Assembly (NCBI GenBank): GCA_036768485.1
Contig: JAVLUZ010000264.1
Location: 1-64,000, forward strand
Length of the DNA stretch: 64,000 bases
Direction: 5' to 3'
Source: Mermis nigrescens
Lineage: Eukaryota > Nematoda > Enoplea > Mermithida > Mermithidae
Of the stretch, positions 10,145 to 52,508 are shown piece by piece (the stretch's first letter is position 1; the number at the start of each line of letters is the position of its first letter). The position numbers and the translations under genes were made by a program. Under the pieces are notes generated by a model. It was given only the letters and a program-made list of their open reading frames with translations, was not told the origin of the DNA and made no database searches.

Positions 10145-10873
10145 TAGACAATGTGCGATATTACCAGCTGCAAAAAATTGCTTCGCCAATGCTGCGTCAC
10201 TTAACCAATGCATTACGATTGCTTCACTCAGCGTCCTAATTGAGTCTGCTTATTATAATGTTTCAGGGCCCAACAAGCTGGTAAAAAGTGGTACCCCCGT
10301 GTACAAAAGATAGGCGGACTGTCCCCACGTTATAACATAGCGGTACCCCCGAAATACGTGCGCGACCCCCTCCATACTACTGTAGAAGATAGGTTTTAAA
10401 ACTTACGTCCAAACTTGTGTGAAGCATACTATAATTGGAACATGAAAGTTGATGTCATTGCAAAGATTTTTAATGGAGAATTCATGAATAATAATACAAA
10501 AAGGAATGCAGTAAAGCGCGTAGAATGATCAGTCAAACAGCCGATTATGCTGCTTCGAAGATCATAAATGCATCTGAGGCAAAACGTGGTAGACAGAATA
10601 CTTATATTACAGAACAAATGAGCAGCGCAAATAAAGATTATCCATTTAAACTAAGAGCAAATGAAATTAGCAGCGAAAAATAAACAAATAAATGGCAAAT
10701 ATTTCAACCCTTTGTACATAAGCGGCTCTTAAATCTTATATTTTAAAGTTAGAATTAAAAAGCCATTGTAAATGCAATTTACATATGTATGTACGCATCC
10801 TTCGATGTTTGTCATTGTTTAAGCGGCTTAATCTTTTTTGTAGGACTTTAAGATTTTAATCATTTTTGATAGG
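10145..10873. other. No gene or repeat recognised
   Basis: AT-rich sequence right of the Harbinger element. It has short C-rich patches (GTACCCCCGTG, GCGACCCCCTCC) but no coding signature or named repeat that I can support. Confidence 0.4.
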
Positions 10874-11047
10874 CAGGCAAGTAGCTGGCCATCCTGTTTT
10901 GGGGGGACCAACATTAATTTTGGGGGGTCCAAGCCGAAAATAGCACAAAATAACGTGTGAAAAGTCCAATTTTTCCGGTTTTTCCTTAATTTTTTTTTTG
11001 GGGGGGGTCGGAGTCGGACCCCTCATTCCCCCACAGCTACGTGCCTG
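10874..11047 (-). mobile_element. Family H MITE
   Basis: Starts CAGGCAAGTAGCTGGCC and ends CCACAGCTACGTGCCTG, inverted repeats of about 14 bp. Flanking octamers TTGATAGG and TAGATAAG agree at 6/8. Same family and length as 35696-35867. Confidence 0.7.
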
Positions 11048-11411
11048 TAGATAAGTAGGTAGGTACCTGTATTTTAGGGCTGACTTACTAAAATCACATG
11101 ACTTCAGTAAGTTAGCTCGATGGTCAATTGAACTGCTACAACTTTTAACTACCACGAGCTGTAAAATTGAAAATTACACTAAAGTAAAAATTTTCAAAAC
11201 TAAGCACAGCATAGACGAGAGAAATATTTCAGCGAAAATATCATTTCCAAATATGTTATTCTGAGCATCGGCATTGGGGAATAATGTGAGACAATTTTAT
11301 GAAAAAAATCTGAAGCATACAACGAGACAATTTGGCTTTTGATATGCACAATTTAATGCCTAATTTTGTGTATAAAATGGCAAAAACGATTAGTAGGCCA
11401 CTATGAACTAC

Positions 11412-11812
11412 CGTACATGCACAGCATGGGAATTCTGACTGGGGTGAAATTTTTAAAGAACTTTTTTAGGGTTTAATACGTGTCAAAAACATCGTTTTTC
11501 AAAGATTCTGACGATGCTCTATCTTTCTAGAGTATAAAAACACAAAAAACTTCGAGAAAAATCAAAAAAATCGAAAAACTTTAACAACATTTAGTTAAAA
11601 CATTAGTATTTGGCGCGAAGCGCCGAAAATTTGACACTTTTGGGCAAATAGATCGCTAAAACCCTTAAAAAGCACCTTTTCTACGAATTTTTAGAAAATT
11701 TTTGGAAAAATCGGAAAATCGCGAATTAAGCGGAGGGTGAAAAAATTTCTGAGAAGGAGGGAGGGGATGAAAATTTTTCCAATTGGGGGAAGAAACCCCC
11801 ATTCCACTCAAA
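11412..11812 (+). mobile_element. Family C MITE
   Basis: Starts CGTACATGCACAGCATGGG. Carries CGTGTCAAAAACATCG, GCTCTATCTTTCTAGAGTAT and the hairpin GGCGCGAAGCGCC at 11612-11624, and ends in G-rich repeats and AAACCCCCATTCCACTC. The terminal CATGTATG-type end is lost. Confidence 0.65.
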
Positions 11813-11814
11813 AA

Positions 11815-12227
11815 CGATGAATTCCTCATATTCGTTGACAATGTTATTTTTCGATTATGCAATTTCTGTATTTTACGTACTATATACTTCAAACTTTACG
11901 ACTATAACTTTGAAAATTGACTCTATTGCGATTTTCGCGCTCACTATAAAATTGACAAAACCCCAAAATTTCACTGTTTCATTGTTTTTAATTCTTTTTG
12001 TAATTTTTTATTCCAACAAAAGAGGTTAGTGCTACATTGTTGGTTGTATCACTTTTTCATCTATTTTAATTCGAACGATTTGGACGCTTTGGCCGCTGGC
12101 CAATATTGAAAATGCGAAAAATTATGAGTCCCTTCAATATTTTTCCTGGAAAAAGTATTTGATAACGAAAATTCATCTTACTTCCAATAAATTTTAACGG
12201 GATTTGATTTTGCCATGAAAATATGTC
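11815..12227. other. No gene recognised
   Basis: AT-rich spacer between a C copy and an A copy. The short open frames show no conserved motif. Confidence 0.4.
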
Positions 12228-12235
12228 CTAGTGAC

Positions 12236-12465
12236 TACATCTGGGCGTAGGCTTTGGGGGTATGCACCCCCCCGAGAAACCAAAATACCCCCGAATTCAA
12301 TTTTTGAAGTTTTTCTTGTTTTTTTTCGCAATTTTTTGATATTAATGGATAGTGCTCGATGAGAAACATTGAAAAATGGTGTTTTTTTGCCATACCACCA
12401 TTTTTGAGGCCATTTTTTAACTTTGAAAAATCTTGCATCCAGAAATTTGGTGCTGCCCACCTATG
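12236..12465 (-). mobile_element. Family A MITE with perfect CTAGTGAC duplication
   Basis: CTAGTGAC flanks it at 12228-12235 and 12466-12473 (8/8). Ends are TACATCTGGGCGTAGG and GTGCTGCCCACCTATG. A clean solo insertion that fixes the family boundaries and the 8-bp duplication length. Confidence 0.88.
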
Positions 12466-12523
12466 CTAGTGACCCAATCAAGCCTGCTTACATCAGTAGC
12501 AGATTTTCATAATGGGGTGGTAC

Positions 12524-13035
12524 CATACAAGAGCATGTGGGTGTGGGAGGGTATCCCCTAAGCTCTGAAAAACTGATAGCTATACAGCAATTTTTGCCGA
12601 AAAAGCATTACTACATATATAGCCTTATTCGGCTCAGAAAATGAGATATACAGCCTTTTTGGGCTCATAAAACTAGCTATATAGCCTTTCTTGGACTCAG
12701 AAACATACCGTGAGCTCAGAAATGCGTTAGTTGTATTTTCTGAGTTTCGAAAGGATATATGTACAGCTATTTTCTCGATTCCAAAAAGGGCTAAATAGCT
12801 ATTTTTAGTCGAAAAGGCAATATATAATTATGTTTGTAAGACCAAAAAAGGCTACATAGCTAGTTTTCTGAGCGCAAAAGGCTATATAGCTGATTTTCTG
12901 AGCGCAAAACGGCTATATGGCTGATTTTCTGAGCCCGAAACGGCTACAGAACCGTTTTTACGAAGCAATTAGTTACATTTCTACCAATTTTGGGTCTTAA
13001 CCTCCCTCCTGAAAGTTTGACCTTGCGCACCTATG
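12524..13035 (+). mobile_element. Family G foldback MITE
   Basis: Left half repeats units like CTATATAGCCTTTCTTGGAC; right half repeats the complement, such as GGCTATATAGCTGATTTTC. The element can therefore fold on itself. Ends are CATACAAGAGCATGTGG and CTTGCGCACCTATG. Flanking octamers (GGTGGTAC/GGCGATGC) agree only at 5/8. The second copy, 16230-16663, has a perfect duplication. Confidence 0.65.
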
Positions 13036-13484
13036 GGCGATGCCCAAAGTTTTCCCCATACAGTTCAAACAGGGTATGAAGATTCTTAATTCACGCGCAA
13101 AATAGCAAGTTTGTGCGAAAAAATGCTTAAGTTTATGTAACTTTAGCGACAATCCAGTGCAAGGCGCCGAAAATTAGTGAAATTTGGGCAAAAAATGTTT
13201 TATGTACGATATTTCCTGTATTTGAGAACTTACAGCAAAGCCAATTGAAGCATTTGACGCGAAATGCCGAAAATTTTTAGAATTTACGCAAAAAAATGAA
13301 AACTACAAAAATATGATTTCCCTCTGAACCGCCAAAAAAGTAAGTAAATCTAATTAACAAGAATTATCCGACGCGAAGCACTTGAAAATCTGAGATGACA
13401 CTTGATGGACGAAAATTATGCAGAATACAGGTGAGTTTTTCATCTCCTTGCCAACAATTCGGACCCAATGGAGACATCCGTCAC

Positions 13485-13974
13485 CATATGTGCATTGCAA
13501 GACTTTTTTGGGCCAAAATGACCTCAAAAACTGGCGTAAGCGTTTAAATAGCGTTAAAACTACGTTATTACATAGTTTTTGGTCAATTTTAAGCACTTCT
13601 GAAGGAAATTTTCGATTTTCATCCGTTTTCGGCCTTCGTTCTGCCTCATGTTCCCCACAAAATTTTCTATTCTTCCATTCTGTGGGGTCTAATCTAAGCC
13701 CCCAACCACATCTGGGCGTGGGGGTGGGGTTTGGGGTATGAAACCCCGAGAAACCAAAATACCCCCAGAATTCTATTTTTGAATTTTTTTTGTTTTTTCG
13801 CAATTTTTGATGCCAATGGATAGTGCTCGATGAGAAACGTCGAAAAATTGTGTTTTCTTCGCCATACCACCATTTTTAAGGCATTTTGTGACCTTTGAAA
13901 AATCTTGCACTCCCCCCCACAATCTTCTTGCTGCCCACGTATGCCCCCAACCCCCCCCCCCTCGTGCATGTCTG
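13485..13974 (-). mobile_element. Family B MITE carrying a nested A (composite), TCCGTCAC/GCCGTCAC duplication
   Basis: Flanked by TCCGTCAC (13477-13484) and GCCGTCAC (13975-13982), 7/8. Starts CATATGTGCATTGCAAG and ends CGTGCATGTCTG. It is split at CCCCCAAC by a family A copy. The same arrangement occurs at 60509-61031. Confidence 0.82.
13707..13943 (-). mobile_element. Family A MITE nested in B, perfect CCCCCAAC duplication
   Basis: CCCCCAAC at 13699-13706 and 13944-13951 (8/8). Ends CACATCTGGGCGTGGGG and TGCTGCCCACGTATG. Confidence 0.88.
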
Positions 13975-14297
13975 GCCGTCACTCTGACCCCCTTGTAAAT
14001 CCACCCCTATCTTACATAAGCCCTACATGGAGTCTGAGCCGACATTTTTCAACGCAAGGTGATCGGATCGATAGCCACGAACCAAGCGTCTAATAAAATG
14101 GCTCTGAAAAGTACAAAAAAACGTTTATAGCGACTTAACCCAAAATGAAAGATACAAAGAAAAATTACAAAAATGAATGAAAGAAAAGTAAAAAAATACT
14201 TAAAGATAAAGTACAGTCGAAAAGGTGCAGTTTCAAGGCAGAGAACTAAATAATTGGTAGGCTATCGGTGAGCAATGCTTCAATCGTTTGCTTTTTG

Positions 14298-44916
<30,619 letters not shown>

Positions 44917-45483
44917 ATCATTTTACGGAAGATTATATATCAAAATGACGGACATAAAATATACCAGATGTATACAAATCTGCCCATGAACCGAAAATGA
45001 TTGCAGTAGTTTTTGGGTTACTATGAAAATAACAAAGCTTTAATCAAAAGTTGCATGTTTGGACACCAGTATGCAAATTAGAAACGTTGATTATGAATGT
45101 AGCATAGCAACCCGTAGTAAAAGTACATTTGTCTCACACATACCAAATAAACGAACAGCTTTATTATCTTATAAAGCAAAATGCGTTCAATTAACTTTTT
45201 CTGCTGAAGAAATTTAATATTGTAAAACTACTTATTTTATGCAGTAAATCTGCAAAGTCCTGGAAAAAAACGACTTTTACCTAATTCAGTGTAAACCAAT
45301 AAAAAATCAACCAGCATAACTAACACTTTGTTAGCTCCTGCAGTGGCAATAGGCTCTCAGACAAAACAGACCGCGTTAAATTTGATCAAGTATTTGAGAA
45401 GTTAAGAAGACCAATATGCGACTCGTTTTTTTCATGGCCTATTCAGTATACCCCTGTAAAAATATATAGGTACATAGGTACCA
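44917..45483. other. Presumed 5' flank or 5' intron of the LMTK-like gene
   Basis: No TATA-like element or exon can be assigned with confidence. The transcription start may be further right. Confidence 0.3.
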
Positions 45484-45900
45484 CACATTCCCATAGGGGT
45501 GAGAGTATTATCCAACTCGAATCACTATCAGACGATTTTGAGCTATCAAACATTTTCTGCATGATTTTTGGAAACGAAAGTAGCAAAGATGTTAAGATTT
45601 TTTTGGCGCGACTAGAACATTTCTGCTTTGTTTACCCATAAAATGCCTAAAATAAAATTAAAATGATCTAAAAAGTCGAAATTTTCGATAAATTCTTATA
45701 TTTTTACACCAAACGTGACATGAAACTAATCAAAACTGGACAAAAAGTACTAGAAAATGCAGTTTTTCGCATTAAAAATATTATATCGGATGTTTTAACC
45801 ATTTTTCATATTTGATCTGCAAAAAAAGCTTTAACTTTAAATTTAGTGGTCCCAAATTTTGAGATTTCACCCCCCTGCACTTTCGACCTTAGGAAACTAT
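45484..45900 (+). repeat. Mosaic repeat related to 43733-44177
   Basis: CACACATTCCCATAGGGGTGAGAG at the left and CCCCCCTGCACTTTCGACC at the right, family G-like tips with an unrelated AT-rich interior. Confidence 0.4.
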
Positions 45901-46093
45901 AGTAGATAGGTACCTAAAATATTATGTGAGAAGTGCAACCTCTCTTAAAATATTGTCCAACTCCTCCAACTGAAAAGTACTCATGTTTCATCGGTGCAAC
46001 AAAACCAACAAAATGAGAACTTTATCGCATTATTCAGTTTTAGGAGATAATCAGAATTAATACTGAGTCATGGATGAAAATATACATGTTCAC

Positions 46094-46507
46094 CATACAT
46101 GCACAGCATGGGAACTTAGGGGGTGAAAACCTAAAGTGCCTTTTTTGGGCCCAAAAATGGCCGGTAAGCGTTAAAAAATATCGTTTTTTGGCGTTTCCCA
46201 CGATCCTCTATCCTTCTAGAGCATAAAATCATGAAAAAAATTTCGAGAAAAGTCGAATTAATTGACCGATATATCGCTTAAAACATGAATATATGGCGCG
46301 AAGCGCCGAAAATTAGGCGATTTTGAGCAAATAGATAGCCAAAAACTCTTGAAAAGACACTTTTTCTACCAATTTTCAGGTAAGTTTAGGAAACTTTTGA
46401 AAAATCCGCCAATTCTGGGGGGTGAAAAATTTTTTGCGGGGATTGAAAAATGATTCTGCGGGGTAGAGGGGGGTGAAAACCCCCAAATCCCCGCAAGATC
46501 ATGTATG
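46094..46507 (+). mobile_element. Family C MITE, reference copy, perfect ATGTTCAC duplication
   Basis: ATGTTCAC at 46086-46093 and 46508-46515 (8/8). Starts CATACATGCACAGCATGGG, ends CCGCAAGATCATGTATG; 414 bp. Hairpin GGCGCGAAGCGCC at 46295-46307. Confidence 0.9.
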
Positions 46508-46825
46508 ATGTTCACTAAAACTTAACGTTTTATTTAAGCTTTAAGCATGGCACTGCATTAATATCAATTTTAAACTATTCTGGAAGCGAGGATGGAAAAA
46601 TGAATCTAATCATGATGAGAAGATACATTATAAAAAGTGAAGGCATTTATCTGAATTGATGATCTATTTAAAAAAAGATTCTATTCAGAAAAAACATTTC
46701 AACAAATGTTAACAGTAAGTAATAATATATTAATACGAATATTTCAATATTTTTCAGAAGTTTGTAAGAAAAGAAGTACATTTTGAAGATATTTCAATAA
46801 ATAGCAATAAAAATAATAATTACGT

Positions 46826-47268
46826 ACAGGCACGTAGTTGTGGGGGAATGGATGGGACGACTCCCCCGGAATTTGGGAAACATTAACATTTTCACAAAGG
46901 TACCCCAAAGAAAAAATGTTGAAAATTCTTAAAGCACGCTTTAAAGACTGCAAGGTTAGATTCTAGGACAATTTTAAACTGAAAAACCCAAAGTTTTCGA
47001 GCGCTCCGCGCCAGATTCATTGTTATGATATAAATTTTGTCTTCTGAACAACCAAAGTTTGAGCAAGACATGATGAATAATATATCAAATATTTCTGACA
47101 CGCTAGTCAAATTTTTATTTTTTTGAAAAGTTTTTCTCCTTAAGTGTGTAGAGCTCGCTAAGAAAAGCTCAAAAGCACCATTATTTTTCCCAGTCTACGA
47201 CTAGTTGTTGACATATCTGGCTTCAAAATTTTTGTCCCCCTCTAATTCAGAAAGCCAGCTACGTGCCT
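46826..47268. mobile_element. Long family H relative, AATTACGT/AATTACTC duplication (6/8)
   Basis: Ends ACAGGCACGTAGTTGTGG and AAAGCCAGCTACGTGCCT match family H, but the element is 443 bp, with GAGCGCTCCGCGCC inside. Confidence 0.65.
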
Positions 47269-47491
47269 AATTACTCACAGCTATTAAATATCAGTCGATT
47301 AGCTAGATCTTACCGCGAGCTGTCTGTATCAGGTCACTCTGCCTTGAATTAGCTGCGTGGATCAATGACAACGAGAAAATAATCAAGTAAAACTTCATTC
47401 CAACTCCAGCTAGGAAGGCGTCTAGAAAATATGGGTAAAACCAGCAAGAAAAAATATGGGCTTTTCCGTAGAAAATAGCTATTGTCCTACC

Positions 47492-47640
47492 CATACATTT
47501 AGCGGGGGTGGGTCGTCCCCCATCTCCCCAATCAGAAATTTTGTTGACCCCGCATCCCCATCTAAGGCTTAGCCCATGCGCTGGCACCAATGCGAAGGCA
47601 CATAACTAAGCCTAGGCCTAGGATATTGGTAACAACAACC
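47492..47640. repeat. Family D fragment followed by family L sequence
   Basis: CATACATTTAGCGGGGGTGGG and GGTCGTCCCCCATCTCCCC are the start of inverted D; from 47570 GGCTTAGCCCATGCGCTGGC and CTAAGCCTAGGCCTAGGA match the sequence at 38555-38625. Confidence 0.5.
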
Positions 47641-47781
47641 CAGAAAGTTTCTTACAGACCTCAAAATAACCCCAAAAAATTTCTTTTTCTTCTTCTACCC
47701 TAATGCTCAAAAACATGGAACAAATTCGCTGGTGACTTAATGGAACAAGTGCCGACTAAGGCTTAGAATATATGCATTCAT

Positions 47782-47887
47782 GATGGTACCAGGCAAAAAA
47801 TAAGCCCGAGCTAACGGAGTTGCACTGAGCTGAACGAGCAAAGCGAGCTGCGACTTTGTATTAGCTAAGGCTTTTTTGCCTGGTATC
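47782..47887. mobile_element. Palindromic mini-MITE (GATACCAGGCAAAAAA ends)
   Basis: GATGGTACCAGGCAAAAAAT at the left and its inverse TTTTTTGCCTGGTATC at the right, about 106 bp. The middle has GAGCTGAACGAGCAAAGCGAGCTG. Same size and layout as family L with different tips. Confidence 0.6.
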
Positions 47888-48246
47888 AATACAGATCTAC
47901 AAGCAGCATCCAATGGTCATTTATTCACGGTCAGACTACAAGAAGCTTTCTGCAAGGATTAGAAAAGTTAAAAATGTCAAAAATTCAAGAAGACTAAGAT
48001 TCGAATTTTTTAAGAACCAATGGTCTGTGATTAAAATCAATGACATATTCGTGATCAGCGTGTGAAAATTAATCACATTCTACCAAATTTCGAAAAAATC
48101 TGAAAACATTTTTCGTTCTTACCTCCTAACCCGCCTAAACCAATTTTTGTTACAAATAGGTAGGCAGGTACCTAGCTATTTAAATTAATGCAGGTCGACG
48201 TGAAACGACAAAAAGACATTACCTATTTTTTGTATTTAATCATAAT

Positions 48247-48444
48247 ATTACCCACAGCATTAGTAGATTTAAATTAGCTATACCTGTTGTACATTCTAAT
48301 TTAGAAAAGTTTGATTTCTTTTTCAAATACATCGCAGTTTGGAACGATCTTCCTGACTTCATTGTATCTTCCCCTAACCTAAACATATTTAAATCCAGGT
48401 TAGTAAACTTTGATTTATCTAGACATCTTGTGGGGCACGCGTAA
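48247..48444 (+). pseudogene. LINE (non-LTR retrotransposon) ORF2 C-terminal fragment
   Basis: Reads KFDFFFKYIAVWNDLPDFI then PNLNIFKSRLVNFDLS and ends at TAA (48442-48444). The F-Y-R/K-x-WN-x-LP...LN-FK motif is the usual end of jockey/CR1-like reverse transcriptase proteins. All upstream protein is missing, as in a 5'-truncated copy. Confidence 0.65.
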
Positions 48445-48562
48445 AAATTGTCATTACATTGATTCGCATGTCCCGTTACTAATTTGTATATAATATGTAA
48501 CTCGTCATTCCGTATTTTATCACTTTGGTTTATTAGTAATAAAATTTCTTTCTTTCTTTCTC
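48247..48562 (+). mobile_element. 5'-truncated LINE 3' end with TTTC tail
   Basis: The C-terminal fragment is followed by about 100 bp of 3' UTR and then AATAAAATTTCTTTCTTTCTTTC, a simple-repeat tail typical of some LINEs. Confidence 0.6.
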
Positions 48563-48609
48563 CTTCAAACCAAGACTCATTTTTATAACTTAACTTTATA
48601 TGAACTTTT

Positions 48610-49113
48610 AAAGAACGTAACCTAGGTAGTCGAATTATTAAATTATGTTGAATTATTAAAAACCGTTCTAAATTGATCCATTTAATCTAACCCCCAAATG
48701 TGCGCCAGATTTCTACTTATTCATCATTATTTTCAAAGCTCATGCTTGACCTAAACTTAATAATCGCGCCACAACTTTTCAGCGCCAAGTTGAGTTATGA
48801 AGTCGCTTTGCTGTGCTCTCGGCTAATAGGTGGCACTGGCATAGTCAGTGTGAAAAAGGGGGAATCCCTCCTCCATCTTCAAGAACTCAGCAATATGGTT
48901 GCATAAAGCTGTTCTGCGACGTAAAATCGAAAAATTCGGCGCATCGCGATGATTTCTTTTATCTTTTTGCAGTTTCTATAGATGTATTGTAGGAAAAGTA
49001 AAAAAATTAGCGTTTCGCACGCATTATAAGCATTTTCCCAAAAACGTAAAAAAATTTGTAAAAAATTTAATTTTTTATTCCTGAAATAGTGAAGCGACCA
49101 CGCCACGCAACGC
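48610..49113. other. No gene recognised
   Basis: Left flank of the hAT element. It contains a variant of the shared hairpin (GGCGCATCGCG at 48938) but no defined element end. Confidence 0.35.
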
Positions 49114-49121
49114 ACCGGATA

Positions 49122-49225
49122 CAGTGTTGCCAGGTCTTAAAAATGAAATGCACCAGATAAATGTTGAAAATGCACTGAAAATGCACTAGATTTTTCATAA
49201 ATGCACTAAAAAATGCACTGTATTT
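49122..49225. repeat. Left end of the hAT element: TIR and TGCACT iterons
   Basis: After the CAGTGTTGCCAGG tip, AAATGCACy occurs five times within about 80 bp (ATGCACCAG, ATGCACTGA, ATGCACTAG, ATGCACTAA, ATGCACTGT). Likely transposase binding sites. Confidence 0.8.
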
Positions 49226-49436
49226 CAAAGAGTAAAACATTTAAGATATAGCCAATCCTGCTAGACTTAAGAGAAGACAATGGCATAAAAATCATCAAAT
49301 AAACTTTTATTCAACGAAAAATTCAATTTAAAAAACCACTAAGCATCATGTAAAATATCTAAAGCATCAATAAGGTCGGAATCACGATCACATTCATTAT
49401 CAACATCTTTGGACTCGTAAATTGCATCTGTGAACC

Positions 49437-49910
49437 TTAACAACATTTTTTTGTTGGCGAAAATTTGGAAAATGGCACATCTAAAAAGTCTAAACCATAA
49501 CGAACCACAAGGATAGCTTCAACAGTATTGCGCAAGAGTCGATTATGCAAGTTATTTTTTACAATATTCATTATCGAAAAGACGCGTTCAACCGAAGCAT
49601 TCGAAAATGGCAAACAGAATAAAGCTAGAGCGAAATTCGCAACATTTTCAAAACGGCAGTCTCCAGCTGCGTCTTTACTATCTTTTACAGCTAACCAAAA
49701 TTGCACAGAATCAATATGACGACCTGGATTTTCATTACAGAACGTTAACGCACGAAATTCTTCTTCGGTTGCTGACGGATCAGGTGCTAGCGATGGGAAC
49801 TGCATTAACAAAGCACCAATGTTAGATGCCTTTTTCTTCAATATGACATCTTGGCTTAGCGATTCTAACAGACACAGCGAGTTCAGTGTATCAGGAAGCC
49901 TAGCTCTGAC
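49437..49910 (-). CDS. hAT transposase exon 10: C-terminal dimerisation domain
   Basis: Acceptor TTGTTTTAG; VRARLPDTLNSLCLLESLSQ, then FENVANFALALFCLPFSNAS, VERVFSIMNIVKNNLHNRLL and EAILVVRYGLDFLD, then stop. LPxSNASVERVFS is the hallmark of the hAT C-terminal domain. Fully open. Confidence 0.9.
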   Translation of the reverse strand, partial: VRARLPDTLNSLCLLESLSQDVILKKKASNIGALLMQFPSLAPDPSATEEEFRALTFCNENPGRHIDSVQFWLAVKDSKDAAGDCRFENVANFALALFCLPFSNASVERVFSIMNIVKNNLHNRLLRNTVEAILVVRYGLDFLDVPFSKFSPTKKCC

Positions 49911-49987
49911 CTAAAACAACCAACGAAAATAATTTCTTATTTGAACATTTAAAGAAAATCGACTCTAATAATAATGAATAAAACTAG

Positions 49988-49988
49988 T

Positions 49989-50025
<37 letters not shown>

Positions 50026-50034
50026 TAATAATAA

Positions 50035-50065
<31 letters not shown>

Positions 50066-50150
50066 AATAATAGAATAATAATGATAGTAATAATAATAAT
50101 AATAGTACATAATCAAATAATAATCACGTCATAATAATAATAATGCACAT
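49988..50150. repeat. (TAA)n microsatellite in the hAT element
   Basis: Long imperfect TAA/AAT tract with occasional interruptions, in the last intron of the transposase gene. Confidence 0.9.
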
Positions 50151-50351
50151 CAAGACATAAAAGCCACACACAATATGACAAACTGCATGTGAATAGAGCA
50201 TAAAAACGTAGTGTCTCTTCATTCATTATTCATATTTGCTCATTATATACAAACGAAGTTCTCATAAGAGCACTGGACAAAATTCTGAAGCATTGAAATT
50301 AGAAACTTAGATGACTAAATACATACATACCTATTGCTTTCAGCTTACCTG

Positions 50352-50469
50352 TCTAGCAGATTCTAAAAGACATCTCTTGCAGCGATCTCGGATCATCTGC
50401 TGAGCATGTAAATCATGAATTTGCTCAATCGCACGGTCAAAATCGATGCCGAAATGAATCGCGTTACAG
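50352..50469 (-). CDS. hAT transposase exon 9
   Basis: Acceptor TTGTTTTAG; CCNAIHFGIDFDRAIEQIHD and MIRDRCKRCLLESARQ, donor CAG|GTAAGC. IRDRCxxCLLE is a late-domain hAT signature. The join to exon 8 needs the alternative donor after ...FEKY. Confidence 0.68.
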
Positions 50470-51190
50470 CACTAAAACAATTGTTAATGCAACAGTCAGC
50501 ACGGTAAAAAGTTAAAACAATTATTAATGCGTTTCGAATTTAAATTCAGAACTAAAAAACACCTAAATACTCAAAATTATAGACCATGTAGCCTTCATAA
50601 AATAGAGCAGATATTATTTTTTGTCAGATGAAGCTACGAACTAGCAGAAATAGGCTTAAAATTGACCTACATTTATAAAACTTCATTTCATCTTTACAGT
50701 TGAGCAAGACCGGACTAATGAAGTAAACACAAAGCAAACAGGGCCAAATCTATGATTTTTTATGGGGACGGACACTTAAACTTTTCCGAAAGCATGCTGA
50801 AATATGTCCAAAAATCCAACTCTCATGTGCGACATAACATTTTTTAACGTTTCAAGTTGTCTACTTCTATTTAAAATCATTTCTATGCAACACTTATTCA
50901 AGCAATTTCAAAATTTTCAACAATTTTGTACAAAAATCTTAACCAGAGCTTGAAAAAAATTGAGAAATAATTATGGTCAAAGTAAACTCGTCGAAATGAA
51001 AAGCCAAGGGGAAGGCAGAGTGGGCGCCCCCTTAAATTCGCCCAAAAAAGCAAGAATACATAAAATTCGCATATTGCAAAAATTTATTAATTATGCTAAC
51101 TGCTTTATTTATGGCAACAAAGGTTGCAAGTTTATTGATGCCTTGCGCAAAAAATGTTTAAAACTACGAATAATATACAATGTAAATTAC

Positions 51191-51980
51191 CAAACGTATT
51201 TTTCGAAATCAAAATTTTCAATATCTGAGTACGGATGCTGGTCAATCCGGTCGCCCACCACAAACTTGCGCAACAGCCTGGAATTAGAAACTATGAATGC
51301 CAAAGAATAATTACGTGAGAAAAATCAAAACAAGAGTTCTTAATTAAATGCATTAATCAAGAATAAAAATTAAGAAATGCAAAAACTGGTCACATGTCTA
51401 AAGCCCTTCTCCCGATAATTATAAAATAGCATGACGTGTACATGTTCAGCTACTTAGTAAATGCAAATCAATGCAATTTTATATCGTTTGCCTGCGTTTG
51501 AATAAAATCATTTTAGAATATGCCATTTGTTAGCAGTGCAAATTATGTAAATCATGAAATAAACAACATTTTATTCAAAGCAAATAAAGCAACGCACATA
51601 TAGCTAAAATAGTTAGTAAGTAGGTGCTTTTAAATGCGACTGATTGTAAGTGTAATAAAGTAAAAAATAAATATACAAAGTTCTACCGTTCATAAAATAG
51701 CCGGAGATCCTTCAGTAATTTAAGACAGTCTGCATTTTCTGACTGAAATAATTGATTAACTCTAGTAAAATCTTGCAGCAGTGTTCTACAGAACACCAAA
51801 TAGACCTAAAGTATCGAGAAAAAATTAGGAATAATTGTGCACTGAATTTTAAATAAATCAGCATAAAACAACTTTATTCGACAAATCGTTGTACATTGCG
51901 CTTAACGAACGAGCAATATATCGACTTTCACCACGTTCGTCTTGTTCAGCTACATCGAAATAGGACAGCAGTGCGTCCCA
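51191..51980 (-). CDS. hAT transposase exons 6-8
   Basis: Exon 6 (51980-51873): WDALLSYFDVAEQDERGESR. Exon 7 (51805-51687): VYLVFCRTLLQDFTRVNQLF then CLKLLKDLRLFYE. Exon 8 (51277-51191): LLRKFVVGDRIDQHPYSD. Splice phases agree from exon 5 to exon 8. These helical segments are the insertion domain typical of hAT proteins. Confidence 0.72.
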
Positions 51981-52359
51981 CTATTGGAGAATAACATTTA
52001 CACACGAATATAAAGATAACCATCTTGTCTCAACCATTCGCACTATCTTTTTTGGCATGGCGCCATCATTCATTTTTTTGTACAACTGAAAAATTTCTGA
52101 TTTAAGCAATAAGGATGAACCTCAAAAAGTGGACAGAGATTCAATATCCTTAGACACACAACACAAGGGATCAACCCCCTACCACGTCACAAGAAAACAT
52201 ACTCCTTGAGCAATTTCTTTGGTTGCACCTTATTTCTATAAAGAAACAGCGACAAAAGACAGCTGAAAGTTTATATACTCGCTTACAAGAACACTTAATA
52301 TGACTGAGCAACAGACTGATTTCCTCTTGAATTTACTCGAATTCATTCGAATAACAAGA

Positions 52360-52404
52360 ATAATAGTAATAGTACTAGTAATAGTAATAGTAATAGTAAT
52401 AGTA

Positions 52405-52449
<45 letters not shown>

Positions 52450-52460
52450 TTAATAATAAT

Positions 52461-52505
<45 letters not shown>
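52360..52505. repeat. (TAA)n / (TAG)n microsatellite in the hAT element
   Basis: AATAGTAATAGTAATAG passes into pure AATAATAAT. The Ile/Asn open frame across it is an artefact. Confidence 0.9.

Positions 52506-52508
<3 letters not shown>

Noticed and set aside
13354..13969. Open frames of 90-150 codons on both strands
   Set aside because: They lie wholly inside nested MITEs A and B; similar frames recur wherever these repeats occur and contain poly-Pro/Gly from C/G runs.
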